A DNA stretch of 64,000 nucleotides from an uncultured Bacilli bacterium (GTDB lineage Bacteria; Bacillota_I; Bacilli_A; RFN20; CAG-826). Below the pieces are notes generated by a model. The model was given only the letters and a program-made list of their open reading frames with translations, ran no database searches and was not told the DNA's origin. Location: positions 77,846-141,845 of the forward strand of contig CALVSI010000001.1 of the NCBI GenBank assembly GCA_944358985.1, in the 5' to 3' direction. Shown piece after piece: positions 27,729-37,458 of the stretch. How positions within the stretch are numbered: position 1 is the stretch's first letter; each line of letters starts with the position of its first letter. Both the position numbers and the translations under genes were made by a program.

Positions 27729-28043
27729 TTATCCTTTCTTCATAAATTCAATTTTGATATTTTTTGGATAACTTTCAGCAATTGTTTTTAAGGAAGTAAT
27801 TATCGTTTCGATGACAATCTCGTCATGATACGTTAATTTTCCTTTTAATTTCAATAATGCATATCCATTTTCAAGAATCATTTCAAATTCTTGATTTTCT
27901 TTGATGGAATTAAATCCTCCAGTTAACACGCTTGATACGCCTGCGCAAATCAAATCTTGACCATGTACATCACTTCCGGCGTGACCCCTAACTATTAATG
28001 ATTTAAATTCTTTGTTTTCTCCATCAATTTTTACAATAATCAT
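27729..28043 (-). CDS. prp: Ribosomal-processing cysteine protease Prp
   Basis: 104 residues. The conserved GHAGSD near residue 20 and DLICAGVSS near residue 31 supply the catalytic His and Cys of Prp (YsxB), which trims the N-terminus of L27. Position between rplU and rpmA is the invariant Firmicutes arrangement, 2 bases after rplU. The L27 extension in the same cluster supports function. Confidence 0.95.
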   Translation of the reverse strand: MIIVKIDGENKEFKSLIVRGHAGSDVHGQDLICAGVSSVLTGGFNSIKENQEFEMILENGYALLKLKGKLTYHDEIVIETIITSLKTIAESYPKNIKIEFMKKG

Positions 28044-28045
28044 AT

Positions 28046-28354
28046 TTAAGCATTAATACTTTCAATGACTAAGCATGTATATGGTTGACGATGACCTAAA
28101 GTTTTACGTTCATTGTGCTTGGCTTTGTATTTGTAAATACGAATTTTTTTACCTAAGCCATGCTTTTCCACTTTAGCGACAACGCTCGCGCCTTTGACAT
28201 ATGGTTTACCGACTTTATTAGATTTATCGCTTACCAATAACACTTTATCAAAGGTATAAGACGCTCCTGATTCAACATCAAGTTTTTCAACATAAATTTT
28301 TGAACCAACTTCAACGCGTACTTGTTTACCACCAGTTTCGATAATTGCGTACAT
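28046..28354 (-). CDS. rplU: Ribosomal protein L21
   Basis: 102 residues with [19 protein letters not shown] at the start and [21 protein letters not shown] with YTCLVIESI at the end, diagnostic of bacterial L21. An AAGGAGG ribosome binding site precedes the ATG. The upstream 135 bases form a probable L21 leader that regulates the cluster. Confidence 0.97.
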   Translation of the reverse strand: MYAIIETGGKQVRVEVGSKIYVEKLDVESGASYTFDKVLLVSDKSNKVGKPYVKGASVVAKVEKHGLGKKIRIYKYKAKHNERKTLGHRQPYTCLVIESINA

Positions 28355-28374
28355 AAATGTCCTCCTTTTTTAAA

Positions 28375-28465
28375 CTAATGACTCGCTTGCAAGGTATAAT
28401 GCAATGCATTAATTTATGACCTTTTTAAGGCGGTTGTAGCCAAATATAGGCGACAACGAAAGTAA
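28375..28465 (-). ncRNA. Probable L21 ribosomal protein leader
   Basis: The untranslated stretch before rplU contains a stem on the minus strand with arms GTTGTCGCC (28457-28449) and GGCTACAAC (28441-28433), 7-base loop and one internal mismatch, followed by CCGCCTTAAAAAGGTCAT and then a region around AATGCATTGCATT and CCTTGCAAG. Such a leader upstream of rplU is known in Firmicutes (L21_leader), where L21 is thought to bind it. Assignment rests on location and the stem; the covariance model was not run. Confidence 0.5.
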
Positions 28466-28493
28466 TATAACATTAGTTATATATTTTGTCAAA

Positions 28494-29186
28494 TCATATT
28501 TGATTTTCTAAAAATGAAAAATATCCTTTTGGATAAATTACGATATGATCTACTAGTAAAATTTTCTCCTTTTTTGCTTTGTTTTTCAATTCGTAAGTAA
28601 ATAAAATATCTTCATCGCTTGGATAAGGATAATTTTCGATATGATTATGCAATAAAATAAATTTGCTTTTACGTTCTTTTTTAATGAATTTTATTATTTC
28701 TTGGCTAGAAACATAAACATATTTTTCACTGCCTTGATAAAATAATGTTTCATTAACAATTTTGTTTTGATAGTTAAGTAAAATAATGAAGACTAACTCT
28801 TGATTTTTATTATTTAACAGGTTTTGATATTTATTTGTTAAATAGGTTAAATTATCGCTATAAAGATAAAAGGATTTTTTCACATTTATTCTTTTATAAA
28901 ATTCAAAAATAGTTTTTAGTAAAAGTGCTTTATTTTTATTAATTCCTTTAATGCTAATAAGTCTTTCATAATCCATACTTATTACATTGATCAACCCACC
29001 ATTTTGATAATATATTTCATGAGCAAGTTGCAATACATTTTTATTTTTATAACCGCTGTTTAAAATAATAGCAAATAATTCAACATCGCTCAAAGTTTCA
29101 ATTCCATACCGCAAAGCTTTTTCTTTAGGACGCTCGATTATCGGCAAATCCTTTATTTTATAATTTATTCCCAAGTAAATTTCCAC
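28494..29186 (-). CDS. radC: RadC/MPN-domain protein
   Basis: 230 residues. An N-terminal helix-hairpin-helix part (IKDLPIIERPKEKALRYG, ETLSDVELFAIIL, LISIKGINKNKALLL) precedes an MPN(JAMM) metal-protease-like domain with HNHIENYPYPSDEDI and VDHIVI, corresponding to the RadC pattern HNHPSGxxxPSxxD. Despite the old name a DNA repair role is doubtful; the function is not established. The start appears to be GTG at 29186, inside the end of the preceding small gene by 22 bases; a TTG at 29174 is possible. Confidence 0.85.
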   Translation of the reverse strand: MEIYLGINYKIKDLPIIERPKEKALRYGIETLSDVELFAIILNSGYKNKNVLQLAHEIYYQNGGLINVISMDYERLISIKGINKNKALLLKTIFEFYKRINVKKSFYLYSDNLTYLTNKYQNLLNNKNQELVFIILLNYQNKIVNETLFYQGSEKYVYVSSQEIIKFIKKERKSKFILLHNHIENYPYPSDEDILFTYELKNKAKKEKILLVDHIVIYPKGYFSFLENQI

Positions 29187-29350
29187 CCGCCAGGAATTGT
29201 AACATTTGCTTCGTTTGACAAAAACAATCGATAGATAATAACGGCGACAACTGCAACAGCAATAACCGCCATGACCGTTGTTAGTGTAATAGCTTCACCA
29301 ACATAGTGTTGTTTTAATTCTTCATCACTTAAAATTCTTAATTTATTCAT
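29165..29350 (-). CDS. Small single-pass membrane peptide, unknown function
   Basis: 61 residues with a strong AGGAGGGG before the ATG, so it is very likely translated. Layout: charged N-terminus NKLRILSDEELKQHYVGEA, a hydrophobic Ala/Val/Ile helix at about residues 22-44, and a short polar tail with IPGGWKFTWE. The ILSDEELKQ segment looks like leader peptides of class II bacteriocins, but the Gly-Gly expected right after it is missing. It overlaps radC by 22 bases and lies downstream of valS. No family assigned. Confidence 0.65.
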   Translation of the reverse strand: MNKLRILSDEELKQHYVGEAITLTTVMAVIAVAVVAVIIYRLFLSNEANVTIPGGWKFTWE

Positions 29351-29401
29351 TTTTCCCCTCCTAATTACTTATAGAGAAAAAATAAATAAAAAACTAAAAA
29401 A

Positions 29402-31999
29402 TTATTGGAGTTGTTTTAATTGATTTTCTAATTTTTTTAAATTTTCTTCATGAGCTTTTAATTTTTCTTGTTCTAAAATTATTTTTTCTGGTTTCGCTTT
29501 GCTCATAAAGTTTGGATTATTAAGCATTTTATTACAACGAGTGATTTCGGCTTTTTCATTTTCGATGTTTTTCAAAATTAATTTTTTGATATCATCCTTA
29601 TTGGCGTTAACTTGAATTAAAATATCACCATAATTGTGAATAAAAATTGCCCCATTTTGATCGATTAAACTCTCTTCAACATTTTCGATTTTGCTTGCAA
29701 AAGTAAATCTTTTTAAATAATTTATGAAATTATCAAAAGTATTTATTCGCATATTTATTTTAAGTTGACAATCAGCGTTTGGTGCTAATTTATTATTAGT
29801 TTTGTAGTTTCTAACATCTTTTATATAATCTAAAAGCAATGATACAGAATTATCAAAATAAGAATTTACAAATTTCTTTTCCACCTTTGGATAATTTTCA
29901 AGCATTATCGATTCAAGATGTTCTGGTAATGATAAATATATTTCTTCGCTTATAAAAGGTGTATATGGATAAATTAGTAAAACAATAGTTTTTAAACACT
30001 TATACAATACTTGATAAATAATATCTTTATACTTATCGTTGTTATTTTGTAATGATATTTTAGACATTTCTAAGTAGATCGAACAAAAGTCGTCATAGAC
30101 AAAATTATATAAATGTCCGCTAGCAGCATTAAAATCATATTTATCCATGTTTTTAGTAACATTTTTTATAGTGATTTGTAATTTATTTAAAATCCACGTT
30201 TCAAAACCATCGAGTTTTGCTTTGTTAATGTCTTTTACCTTAAAATCGCTTGGTAATACATTTAAAATATAGCGGGCAGAATTCCAAATTTTATTTAAAT
30301 AATTATATGATGATTCAACTTTTTCTTTGCTATATCGCATATCTAGTCCTGGTGTTGAATTTGTTGTTAAAAAATAACGCAAAGCGTCCGCACCAAATTC
30401 ATCGACTACATCATTTGGATCAACACCATTTCCTAACGATTTTGACATTTTTCTGCCTAATTCATCTCTAACTAAACCATGGATAATGACATTTTTAAAT
30501 GGTGGTTTCTTTAAATTATATAATGATTGAAACATCATTCTAGAAACCCAAAAGAAAATAATATCGTAACCTGTTGATAAAACATCTGTTGGAAAATATC
30601 TATCCAAGTCTTCAGTTTGATTAGGCCAACCTAACGTGGAAAAAGGCCATAACCCAGAAGAAAACCATGTATCAAGAACATCTTCATCTTGAATATAATT
30701 TTCGATGTCTTTTGGAGGATTAACATCAACATATATGGTTCCGTCATCTTTTTTATAATATGCTGGTATTTGATGACCCCACCACAATTGACGAGATATA
30801 CACCAATCTTCAACATTTTCCATCCATCTTAACAATACTTTGTTAAAACGTCCTGGAACAAATTTAACTTTATTTTTGCTTTTTTGATTTTCCAAAATTA
30901 GTTTAGCTAATGGTTTCATTTTCACGAACCATTGTTTTGATAAAACCGGTTCAACAACCGCATTGCTTCTTTCTGAATGGCCAACACTATGAACAATTTC
31001 TTCAATTTTTACTAAATTTCCTGAATTTTTAATAACGTTAACTAATTGTTCGCGGCAAACAAAACGATCTAAACCAGCGTATTTTCCACATAAATCATTC
31101 ATAGTCGCATCATTATTCATGATTATTGGTCGTGCTAAATTATGTCGTTTTGAAATTTCAAAATCGTTTGGATCATGTGCTGGCGTACATTTCATGACAC
31201 CAGTTCCAAAACTAATATCAACGTATTCGTCCCCTATCACAGGTATTTTTTCACCATTCGCAGGATTTATTACGTATTGTCCAATGTAAGATTTATAACG
31301 ATCATCATTTGGATTAACGCAAACGCAAACATCACCAAACATCGTTTCTGGTCGAGTCGTGGCGACTAATAGATAATCGCTATTGTCTAGCAAACGATAT
31401 TTAAAATAATAAAATTTTCCTTTGTCGTCATGATGAATAACTTCGATATTTGATAAAGCTGTTTTTTGTACAGGATCCCAATTAATAATTTTTTCACCCC
31501 TATAAATAAGGCCATCATTATATAAATCAACAAAAACTTTTTTTACTGCTTTATTTAATCCTTCGTCTAGAGTAAATCTTTCTCTTGTATAATCAAGCAT
31601 TAGTCCAAGACTTGCCCATTGTTGATGAATGTTTTTTGAATATTCGTCTTTCCATTTCCAAGCGATGTCTAAAAATTGTTGTCGGCTTAATTTAGATATA
31701 TCAACACCATCGTCTTTTAATTTGTTCATAATTTTGGCTTGTGTTGCGATTCCTGCATGATCACAGCCAGGTAACCATAACACATCGTAGCCTTTTGCTT
31801 TTTTATATCTAGCAATAATATCTTGAATTGTCGTATCCCATGCGTGTCCTAAATGTAGTTTGCCAGTTACATTTGGAGGAGGTATAACCATAGAAAAAGC
31901 CGGTTTATTTTTCTTATTAGCAATAAAATAACCTTTTTCTAACCATTTTTGATAACGATTTTGTTCTACAGTTTTATGATCGTAACGACTAGATAACAT
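29402..31999 (-). CDS. valS: Valyl-tRNA synthetase
   Basis: 865 residues from the ATG at 31999 (MLSSRYDHKTVEQ), which has AGGAGG seven bases upstream; longer frames run into the T-box leader and are not real. Class I motifs: PPNVTGKLHLGHAWD (HIGH) at about 43-57 and GRKMSKSLGNG (KMSKS). The editing domain includes ATTRPETMFGD and HDPNDFEI. The C-terminal valine-tRNA synthetase coiled-coil arm is present (ITRCNKMLNNPNFMSKA). Controlled by an upstream T-box. Confidence 0.97.
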   Translation of the reverse strand: MLSSRYDHKTVEQNRYQKWLEKGYFIANKKNKPAFSMVIPPPNVTGKLHLGHAWDTTIQDIIARYKKAKGYDVLWLPGCDHAGIATQAKIMNKLKDDGVDISKLSRQQFLDIAWKWKDEYSKNIHQQWASLGLMLDYTRERFTLDEGLNKAVKKVFVDLYNDGLIYRGEKIINWDPVQKTALSNIEVIHHDDKGKFYYFKYRLLDNSDYLLVATTRPETMFGDVCVCVNPNDDRYKSYIGQYVINPANGEKIPVIGDEYVDISFGTGVMKCTPAHDPNDFEISKRHNLARPIIMNNDATMNDLCGKYAGLDRFVCREQLVNVIKNSGNLVKIEEIVHSVGHSERSNAVVEPVLSKQWFVKMKPLAKLILENQKSKNKVKFVPGRFNKVLLRWMENVEDWCISRQLWWGHQIPAYYKKDDGTIYVDVNPPKDIENYIQDEDVLDTWFSSGLWPFSTLGWPNQTEDLDRYFPTDVLSTGYDIIFFWVSRMMFQSLYNLKKPPFKNVIIHGLVRDELGRKMSKSLGNGVDPNDVVDEFGADALRYFLTTNSTPGLDMRYSKEKVESSYNYLNKIWNSARYILNVLPSDFKVKDINKAKLDGFETWILNKLQITIKNVTKNMDKYDFNAASGHLYNFVYDDFCSIYLEMSKISLQNNNDKYKDIIYQVLYKCLKTIVLLIYPYTPFISEEIYLSLPEHLESIMLENYPKVEKKFVNSYFDNSVSLLLDYIKDVRNYKTNNKLAPNADCQLKINMRINTFDNFINYLKRFTFASKIENVEESLIDQNGAIFIHNYGDILIQVNANKDDIKKLILKNIENEKAEITRCNKMLNNPNFMSKAKPEKIILEQEKLKAHEENLKKLENQLKQLQ

Positions 32000-32222
32000 A
32001 CTAATTCCTCCTAAAAAATAAAAAAACGTCCTCCATAAGGACGCAATTATGCGCGGTACCACCTTAATTTATTAATCAATTAATACACTCGATTCGTTAA
32101 CGCCGATATACGTAATTACTTAATCCTTGCAAACTGACTTCAACAATCTTTTCTAGACCCCACTTCCACCTTAAGGGGCTCTCTATCTAGCAGTATTATT
32201 TACTACTTTTTGTTCAACGGAC
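32000..32222 (-). promoter_or_regulatory. T-box riboswitch leader of valS
   Basis: The minus-strand leader contains the T-box core AAGGTGGTACCGCG (around 32066-32052), which pairs with the ACCA end of uncharged tRNA, directly followed by an intrinsic terminator. Upstream are the structured stem I and II/III regions. When uncharged tRNA-Val rises, the antiterminator forms and valS is transcribed. I could not identify the valine specifier codon with confidence. Confidence 0.93.
32019..32043 (-). terminator. Attenuator (terminator) of the valS T-box
   Basis: Minus strand arms CGTCCT (32043-32038) and AGGACG (32032-32027), 5-base loop, then TTTTTTT. It immediately follows the T-box sequence and is 20 bases before the valS ribosome binding site. 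Confidence 0.85.
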
Positions 32223-32228
32223 AATTAA

Positions 32229-32256
32229 ATTATACTTAAAAATCAGATTCTTACAA
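32229..32256 (-). promoter_or_regulatory. Promoter of the valS T-box transcript
   Basis: Minus strand -35 TTGTAA (32256-32251), 16-base spacer, -10 TATAAT (32234-32229). It places the RNA start near 32222, at the 5' edge of the T-box. Confidence 0.65.
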
Positions 32257-32264
32257 TAAATAAT

Positions 32265-32846
32265 TTATAGATGAACTTCGATTATTTTTTTTAGCATATC
32301 AAGATTTTTATTAGAGTATGTTGAAGTAAATATTAAATCATCTTCAGCGATATCAAAATTATTTTTAATTTCTTTTAAAATCGCATATTTTTCTTTTTGA
32401 TTTATTTTATCGGCTTTTGTTAAAACAACTACAAAAGGAATATTTTCAACTTTTAAAAAAGAATAAATATCTAAATCATCTTGATTAATTTTCCGGCGTG
32501 AATCTAATAAAAATACCACAAATGAAAGAAACTTATTGTCGGCAAAATAATTTTCCATTAATTTAGCAAAAAAATTAATCTCATCTTTATTAGAAAATGA
32601 AAAACCATATCCTGGAGCGTCTACCAAATAAAATTTTTTATCGACATTATAATAATTTAAAAGTTTAGTATGGCCAGGTTTAGATGATACAAACGCCAAA
32701 TTTTTATTATTGCAAAGGCAATTTAAAAGGCTGGATTTTCCTACATTACTTCGTCCCACAAATAATACTTCTTTAAGATTATCATTTGGTCTTGATAACT
32801 TATCATTAGAAGATTTTATAAATTGGGTATTGCGAAAATTAATCAT
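32265..32846 (-). CDS. engB: Ribosome biogenesis GTPase YsxC/EngB
   Basis: 193 residues, normal for YihA/YsxC. G1 FVGRSNVGKSSLLN, G3 LVDAPGYGF, G4 LTKADK, and late FTSTYSNKN. Acts in 50S subunit assembly. Lies 17 bases after lon, the lon-ysxC order known from B. subtilis; the ribosome binding site is a weak AAGG. Confidence 0.96.
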   Translation of the reverse strand: MINFRNTQFIKSSNDKLSRPNDNLKEVLFVGRSNVGKSSLLNCLCNNKNLAFVSSKPGHTKLLNYYNVDKKFYLVDAPGYGFSFSNKDEINFFAKLMENYFADNKFLSFVVFLLDSRRKINQDDLDIYSFLKVENIPFVVVLTKADKINQKEKYAILKEIKNNFDIAEDDLIFTSTYSNKNLDMLKKIIEVHL

Positions 32847-32863
32847 ATCCAGCCTTTATATTT

Positions 32864-35176
32864 TTATTCTTTTATCAAAGCAACTTTTAAAGCGTCATCA
32901 ACATTTTTCATAAATACGATGTTTAAAGAGTTTTTGACTTCTTCTGGAAGTTCTTCAACGGTTTTTTTATTTTCTATTGGAACAATTATTGTTTTAATTC
33001 CCGCTCTTAATGCAGCTAAAGATTTTTCTCGAAGACCTCCAATAGGTAAAGCGTGACCACGTAAAGTTACTTCGCCAGTCATTGCAATATTTGGATCGAT
33101 TGGTGTCTTGCTTAAACAAGAAATTATAGCTGTTGTAATCGCAATGCCTGCACTAGGTCCATCTTTTGGAACAGCACCTTCTGGAACATGAATATGAACA
33201 TCGTTATCGATAAAGATTTTTTCATCTATGCCATATTTTTTGGCATTAGCACGAACATAATCTAGAGCGATTGTTGCACTTTCTTTCATCACATCACCTA
33301 AATGGCCAGTTAAAACCAAACCGCCTTTTCCTTTAAAGTAAGTTACTTCAATTGGCAAAATATCTCCACCATATTCCGTATAAGCTAAACCAGTAACAAC
33401 ACCTATTTGTTTAATGCTTTCTTTTTTGGTTGAATCAAATATTTCTGTCCCTAAATATTCTTTAACCTTACTTATATTTATCGTTATAGATTTCGATTTA
33501 GGATTTTCAACAAAGTGAAGTGCAGTTTTTCTTAAGCAAGAAGCAATTTGTCTTTCTAATTCACGCACTCCTGCTTCACGAGTGTAATGTTCAATAACAT
33601 ATGCGATTGCATCATCATTAAATTTGACATCATGTTTTAATAAGCCGTTAGCGGCAAGTTGTTTTTTAATTAAATGTTGTTTTGCGATTTGAATTTTTTC
33701 AAGAGAAGTATAAGAATTTACCTCAATAAGTTCTAATCTATCTCTTAATGGTGCAGGAACATTTTCTAAATAGTTTGCAGTACAAACAAATAAAACATCA
33801 CTTAAATCATACGGTTCTTCAATAAAATTATCATTGAAAGCAAAATTTTGCTCTGGATCTAAAACCTCTAACAAGGCACTAGAAGGATCACCTTTATAAG
33901 AAGAACCTAATTTGTCAACTTCATCCAATAAAAATACTGGATTGGTAACACCGGCTTTTTTCATACCAGCAATAATACGACCTGGCATAGAACCGACATA
34001 TGTTCTTCTATGACCACGAATTTCAGCTTCGTCACTAATTCCACCTAAGCTAGCCTTGACAAATTTTCTTCCTAACGCTCTTGCTATACTTCTACCTAAT
34101 GAAGTTTTTCCACATCCTGGTGGGCCATAAAAACAAAGAATAGGCGATTTGAGATTGCCAGTTAATTGCTTGACCGCTAGATATTCAACAATTCTTTTTT
34201 TAACTTTTGCTAAACCATAGTGATCTTCATCTAATATCTTTTTGACATTACTGATATCATCATTATCAATAGTTTTTTGCCACCACGGTAAATTTAATAA
34301 CGTGTCAATATAATTTTGAATAAGCGAAGTCTCAAGAGAACCAGGAGGCATCATTTCGGCTTTTTGAAGTTCGCTTAAAATCTTACTTTTAATATTTTCT
34401 GGATATTGCCCTTGTTCCAAACGTTTTTTTATAGAATCAGAGCGGTCTTCATTTTCATTACCATTAATTTCTTTTTTAATTGCTTTTAATCTTTCGCGCA
34501 AAAAATATTCTTTTTGGGCCTGTTCACTAGAACTTCTAATCTCACTATTTATTTCTTTTTCAATATCTAAATTAATTTGTTGAAGATCTAATGCTTTGCT
34601 GGCTAAATCAAATAAATCACTAACTTTATCAATTGTTAATGCTTTAAATTTTTCTTCAAATGGAATATTAGAAAATTGAATAATAGTATACGCTAAAAGA
34701 TAAAAATCAGTTTCAATATTAATATTTGCTCCTTCGTGTCTTTTATACACCTCTAGCAAATTTAAATTTTCGCATTTATCTAATAAGCGATTTAAATAAC
34801 CATACAATGTTGCTTGATCGTTGGTTTCGTTTTCTAAAATTTCGCCTGTGGCAAAAAAACAATCATCTTTAAAATAAATGTTTGTAAAGCGAACACGTGA
34901 ATTTGAAATAATACGTAAAGTAAAATTTCTTCTGTCTTGATTTAATGAAATTATTCGACAAAGACTACCATATTGATATACATCATCACTAGTAATATCA
35001 TCGACATCAGCGTTTTTTTGAGCAGTTGCAAAAATCAAAGAATCATAAGAATCTTTGCTCGCATAAACTGCTTTTGATGAGATTTTGCGGCCCACTCCAA
35101 TTGATTGGGTAATGCTTGGCAAAATTATTGTTTCTTTTGTTATAAGCAATGGAAGTTCCAAAGTTTTATTCTTCAT
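32864..35176 (-). CDS. lon: ATP-dependent protease Lon (LonA)
   Basis: 770 residues. N-terminal substrate-binding LON domain, AAA+ module with Walker A CFYGPPGCGKTSLGRSIA and Walker B PVFLLDEVDKLG, and the C-terminal Ser-Lys protease domain with PEGAVPKDGPSAGI (catalytic Ser) and GHALPIGGLREKSLAA (Lys). Degrades damaged and regulatory proteins in the cytoplasm. A strong AAGGAGG precedes the ATG. Follows tig, the quality-control grouping tig-lon-engB; clpX is not between them. Confidence 0.97.
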   Translation of the reverse strand: MKNKTLELPLLITKETIILPSITQSIGVGRKISSKAVYASKDSYDSLIFATAQKNADVDDITSDDVYQYGSLCRIISLNQDRRNFTLRIISNSRVRFTNIYFKDDCFFATGEILENETNDQATLYGYLNRLLDKCENLNLLEVYKRHEGANINIETDFYLLAYTIIQFSNIPFEEKFKALTIDKVSDLFDLASKALDLQQINLDIEKEINSEIRSSSEQAQKEYFLRERLKAIKKEINGNENEDRSDSIKKRLEQGQYPENIKSKILSELQKAEMMPPGSLETSLIQNYIDTLLNLPWWQKTIDNDDISNVKKILDEDHYGLAKVKKRIVEYLAVKQLTGNLKSPILCFYGPPGCGKTSLGRSIARALGRKFVKASLGGISDEAEIRGHRRTYVGSMPGRIIAGMKKAGVTNPVFLLDEVDKLGSSYKGDPSSALLEVLDPEQNFAFNDNFIEEPYDLSDVLFVCTANYLENVPAPLRDRLELIEVNSYTSLEKIQIAKQHLIKKQLAANGLLKHDVKFNDDAIAYVIEHYTREAGVRELERQIASCLRKTALHFVENPKSKSITINISKVKEYLGTEIFDSTKKESIKQIGVVTGLAYTEYGGDILPIEVTYFKGKGGLVLTGHLGDVMKESATIALDYVRANAKKYGIDEKIFIDNDVHIHVPEGAVPKDGPSAGIAITTAIISCLSKTPIDPNIAMTGEVTLRGHALPIGGLREKSLAALRAGIKTIIVPIENKKTVEELPEEVKNSLNIVFMKNVDDALKVALIKE

Positions 35177-35204
35177 CTATACTAACCTCCTTCAAACGGA
35201 CAGA

Positions 35205-36479
35205 TTAGTTATTGTTGTTATAAAGATAATCTTCCGCTTGTCCTAATAAAATTTGTGTTTTTAATTGTTCTTGTTGCGATTCTAATGCTTTTTTGACATC
35301 TTCAATTTTCATTTTGTATTGTTCCGCCATACGAGCATATTCGAAATCTAATTCTTTTTCTCCAATAACAATTTCTTGAGTTTTCGCAACTTCTCTTAAA
35401 ATTGTTACAGCATTTAAATTCTTAACAGCATCATTACGCAAAGTTTCCATAAATTGTTCTTCGCTTTGACCAACGACTGACAAATATTGTTTTAAATCAA
35501 AGCCGGATTGAGCCATTCTTTGTTCAGCATCTTTTTTTCTTGCTTCGACTTCGCTTTCAACAATAGCATCGGGTATATCAATCGTAGAATTTTTTTCAAT
35601 TTCTAAGAATAACTTATTCAAATAATCACGTTTTGCTTCACGCTTTTTGTTATTCAATAATTCATTTTTCTTAAATTGTTTTAATTGTTCGACCGTTTCG
35701 ACATTTGCAATATTTAAATCTTTTACAAATTCATCATCTAATTTTGGCAACACCTTGCATTTTACTTCATGTAAATTTACTTTAAAAACGGCTGGTTTTC
35801 CTTTTAAATTTTCAACATATTGTTCTGGGAATGTGACATTGACATCAAATTCATCACCACTTTTATGTCCCACTAATTGTTCTTCAAATCCTGGGATAAA
35901 ATAATGTGAGCCAACTGCTAATTCATAATTTGATGCAGTACCGCCTTCAAATTTTTCTCCATCGACGCTTCCTTCAAAATCCATAATAACGGTGTCACCT
36001 TCACTAACTTCACCATCTTTAGTTTTTAATGTGGCGTTTTCATCTAACAAATGATTGATTTCTTTATCAACCTCTTCATCACTTACAGAAATTTCTGTTT
36101 TCCCAATATTTAAGTTTGTATATTGACCTAATTTAACCTCTGGAGCGGTAGTAATCAAAAATTTGACAACTAATTCCTCACTAGACAACTTATCAATTGT
36201 AATTTGAGGACGAGCAAAAGGCTCGACTTTATCTTCCATCACGATAGCTTGATAAGCTGTTGGCAATAAACTATCAATAGCGTCATTATACAAACGGCCT
36301 TGATCTATTTTGTCCTTTACAAGATTATCAGGGGCATGTCCTTTTCTAAAACCAGGAACAGTAACATTTTCTTTTAATCTATTAAAAGCTTTGGTTTGAG
36401 CTTTACTCCATTCTTCTTTTGAAAAAGTAACAACTACTTCTGTTTGGCAATGTTCTAATTTTTGTAATTTTCTTTCCAT
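35205..36479 (-). CDS. tig: Trigger factor
   Basis: 424 residues. Ribosome-binding N-terminal domain with the signature VPGFRKGHAP at about 41-50, a FKBP-type prolyl isomerase domain (GDTVIMDFEGSVDGEKFEGG; IPGFEEQLVGHKSGDEF) around residues 155-240, and a C-terminal chaperone arm. It binds nascent chains at the ribosome exit. An AAAGGAGA ribosome binding site is 5 bases before the ATG. Confidence 0.96.
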   Translation of the reverse strand: MERKLQKLEHCQTEVVVTFSKEEWSKAQTKAFNRLKENVTVPGFRKGHAPDNLVKDKIDQGRLYNDAIDSLLPTAYQAIVMEDKVEPFARPQITIDKLSSEELVVKFLITTAPEVKLGQYTNLNIGKTEISVSDEEVDKEINHLLDENATLKTKDGEVSEGDTVIMDFEGSVDGEKFEGGTASNYELAVGSHYFIPGFEEQLVGHKSGDEFDVNVTFPEQYVENLKGKPAVFKVNLHEVKCKVLPKLDDEFVKDLNIANVETVEQLKQFKKNELLNNKKREAKRDYLNKLFLEIEKNSTIDIPDAIVESEVEARKKDAEQRMAQSGFDLKQYLSVVGQSEEQFMETLRNDAVKNLNAVTILREVAKTQEIVIGEKELDFEYARMAEQYKMKIEDVKKALESQQEQLKTQILLGQAEDYLYNNNN

Positions 36480-36558
36480 TTTAATTCTCCTTTTTTTGAG
36501 TTTCGCTTTGCATTATATATTATATAAAATGTAAAAACAACTAATTAACTTCGTAAAT

Positions 36559-37446
36559 TTAAAAATTTCTAATGATGTCTATTATTTTATTAATTAAATT
36601 TTTGCAATTTGCTGAGATTTCAACATTTTGTTGCAAATCATTGTTTAACATTCCATTAACGATATTATCAAGTGCTAAAAATAAAATTGTCGGATTATCA
36701 TTTAGTTTAAAAGGATAGCAATAAAGTGCATAAAGACTTAAAACGGACTCAAAAGTTGAATAATAGGTAGGATCTTTGACAATTTTTGCTTGTTCGATAC
36801 AATATTTAAAAGTTGGGTCATTAAAAATACCTAAAATAGTGCTTGGAACTATTTTTATAATCTCGCCATGATAATTAAATTTGACTTCTTTATTAAAACC
36901 ACTGTCTTGCAAAGCAATCAAAGCAAGTGTTCGAGTTGATTCTTTGCTATTATTAAGCATAATATTTTCTAGTTCTGATAAGAATAATTCAATTTTGTAG
37001 TTTTTCAGTGATGAAATGCCTTTTTTAACAATCTCATCATTTTCGCTTTTTAACATTTTTTGGATTGATTCAACATTATTTTGCAAATTAGAAACATTAT
37101 TAAGCAACTTAGTTATTTCTTTTTTATATTTCTGCATTTTTTCTTCTACGATTTGACTTTCGTATGGCATTTCTTCAAACTCTTTTAAATAATCCAATGC
37201 AAAATCATATTTTTTAAAATAAAAACATAAATTCATGGTGATATCGATGAATTTTGGTAAATCTTGTATTAATTTTGCCTTATTAGTATTTAGAAGAGTA
37301 ATCGATGTTTCAAAATTATCTAAAAAAGCATAACTAAGTATTTTTAAATACAATAAATCACTATCACTTTCATCTTTGACATTATCTATAACTTCTTGAT
37401 AGTTACAAGAATTGAATAATCTTTGTATTTCTGTTTTAGTTAACAT
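36559..37446 (-). CDS. TPR-like helical protein (possibly DUF3196)
   Basis: 295 residues, all helical. The first 90 residues have tetratricopeptide-like pairs (NSCNYQEVIDNVKDESDSD; YFKKYDFALDYLKEFEEM), a coiled-coil stretch runs from about 95 to 130, and the rest has HEAT-like helices (ESTRTLALIALQDSG). This resembles a Mollicutes/Firmicutes family often placed near trigger factor (DUF3196), which I propose from memory. Only a poor ribosome binding site is seen. Probably a cytoplasmic scaffold; function unknown. Confidence 0.65.
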   Translation of the reverse strand: MLTKTEIQRLFNSCNYQEVIDNVKDESDSDLLYLKILSYAFLDNFETSITLLNTNKAKLIQDLPKFIDITMNLCFYFKKYDFALDYLKEFEEMPYESQIVEEKMQKYKKEITKLLNNVSNLQNNVESIQKMLKSENDEIVKKGISSLKNYKIELFLSELENIMLNNSKESTRTLALIALQDSGFNKEVKFNYHGEIIKIVPSTILGIFNDPTFKYCIEQAKIVKDPTYYSTFESVLSLYALYCYPFKLNDNPTILFLALDNIVNGMLNNDLQQNVEISANCKNLINKIIDIIRNF

Positions 37447-37458
37447 ATTAGTAGATTT

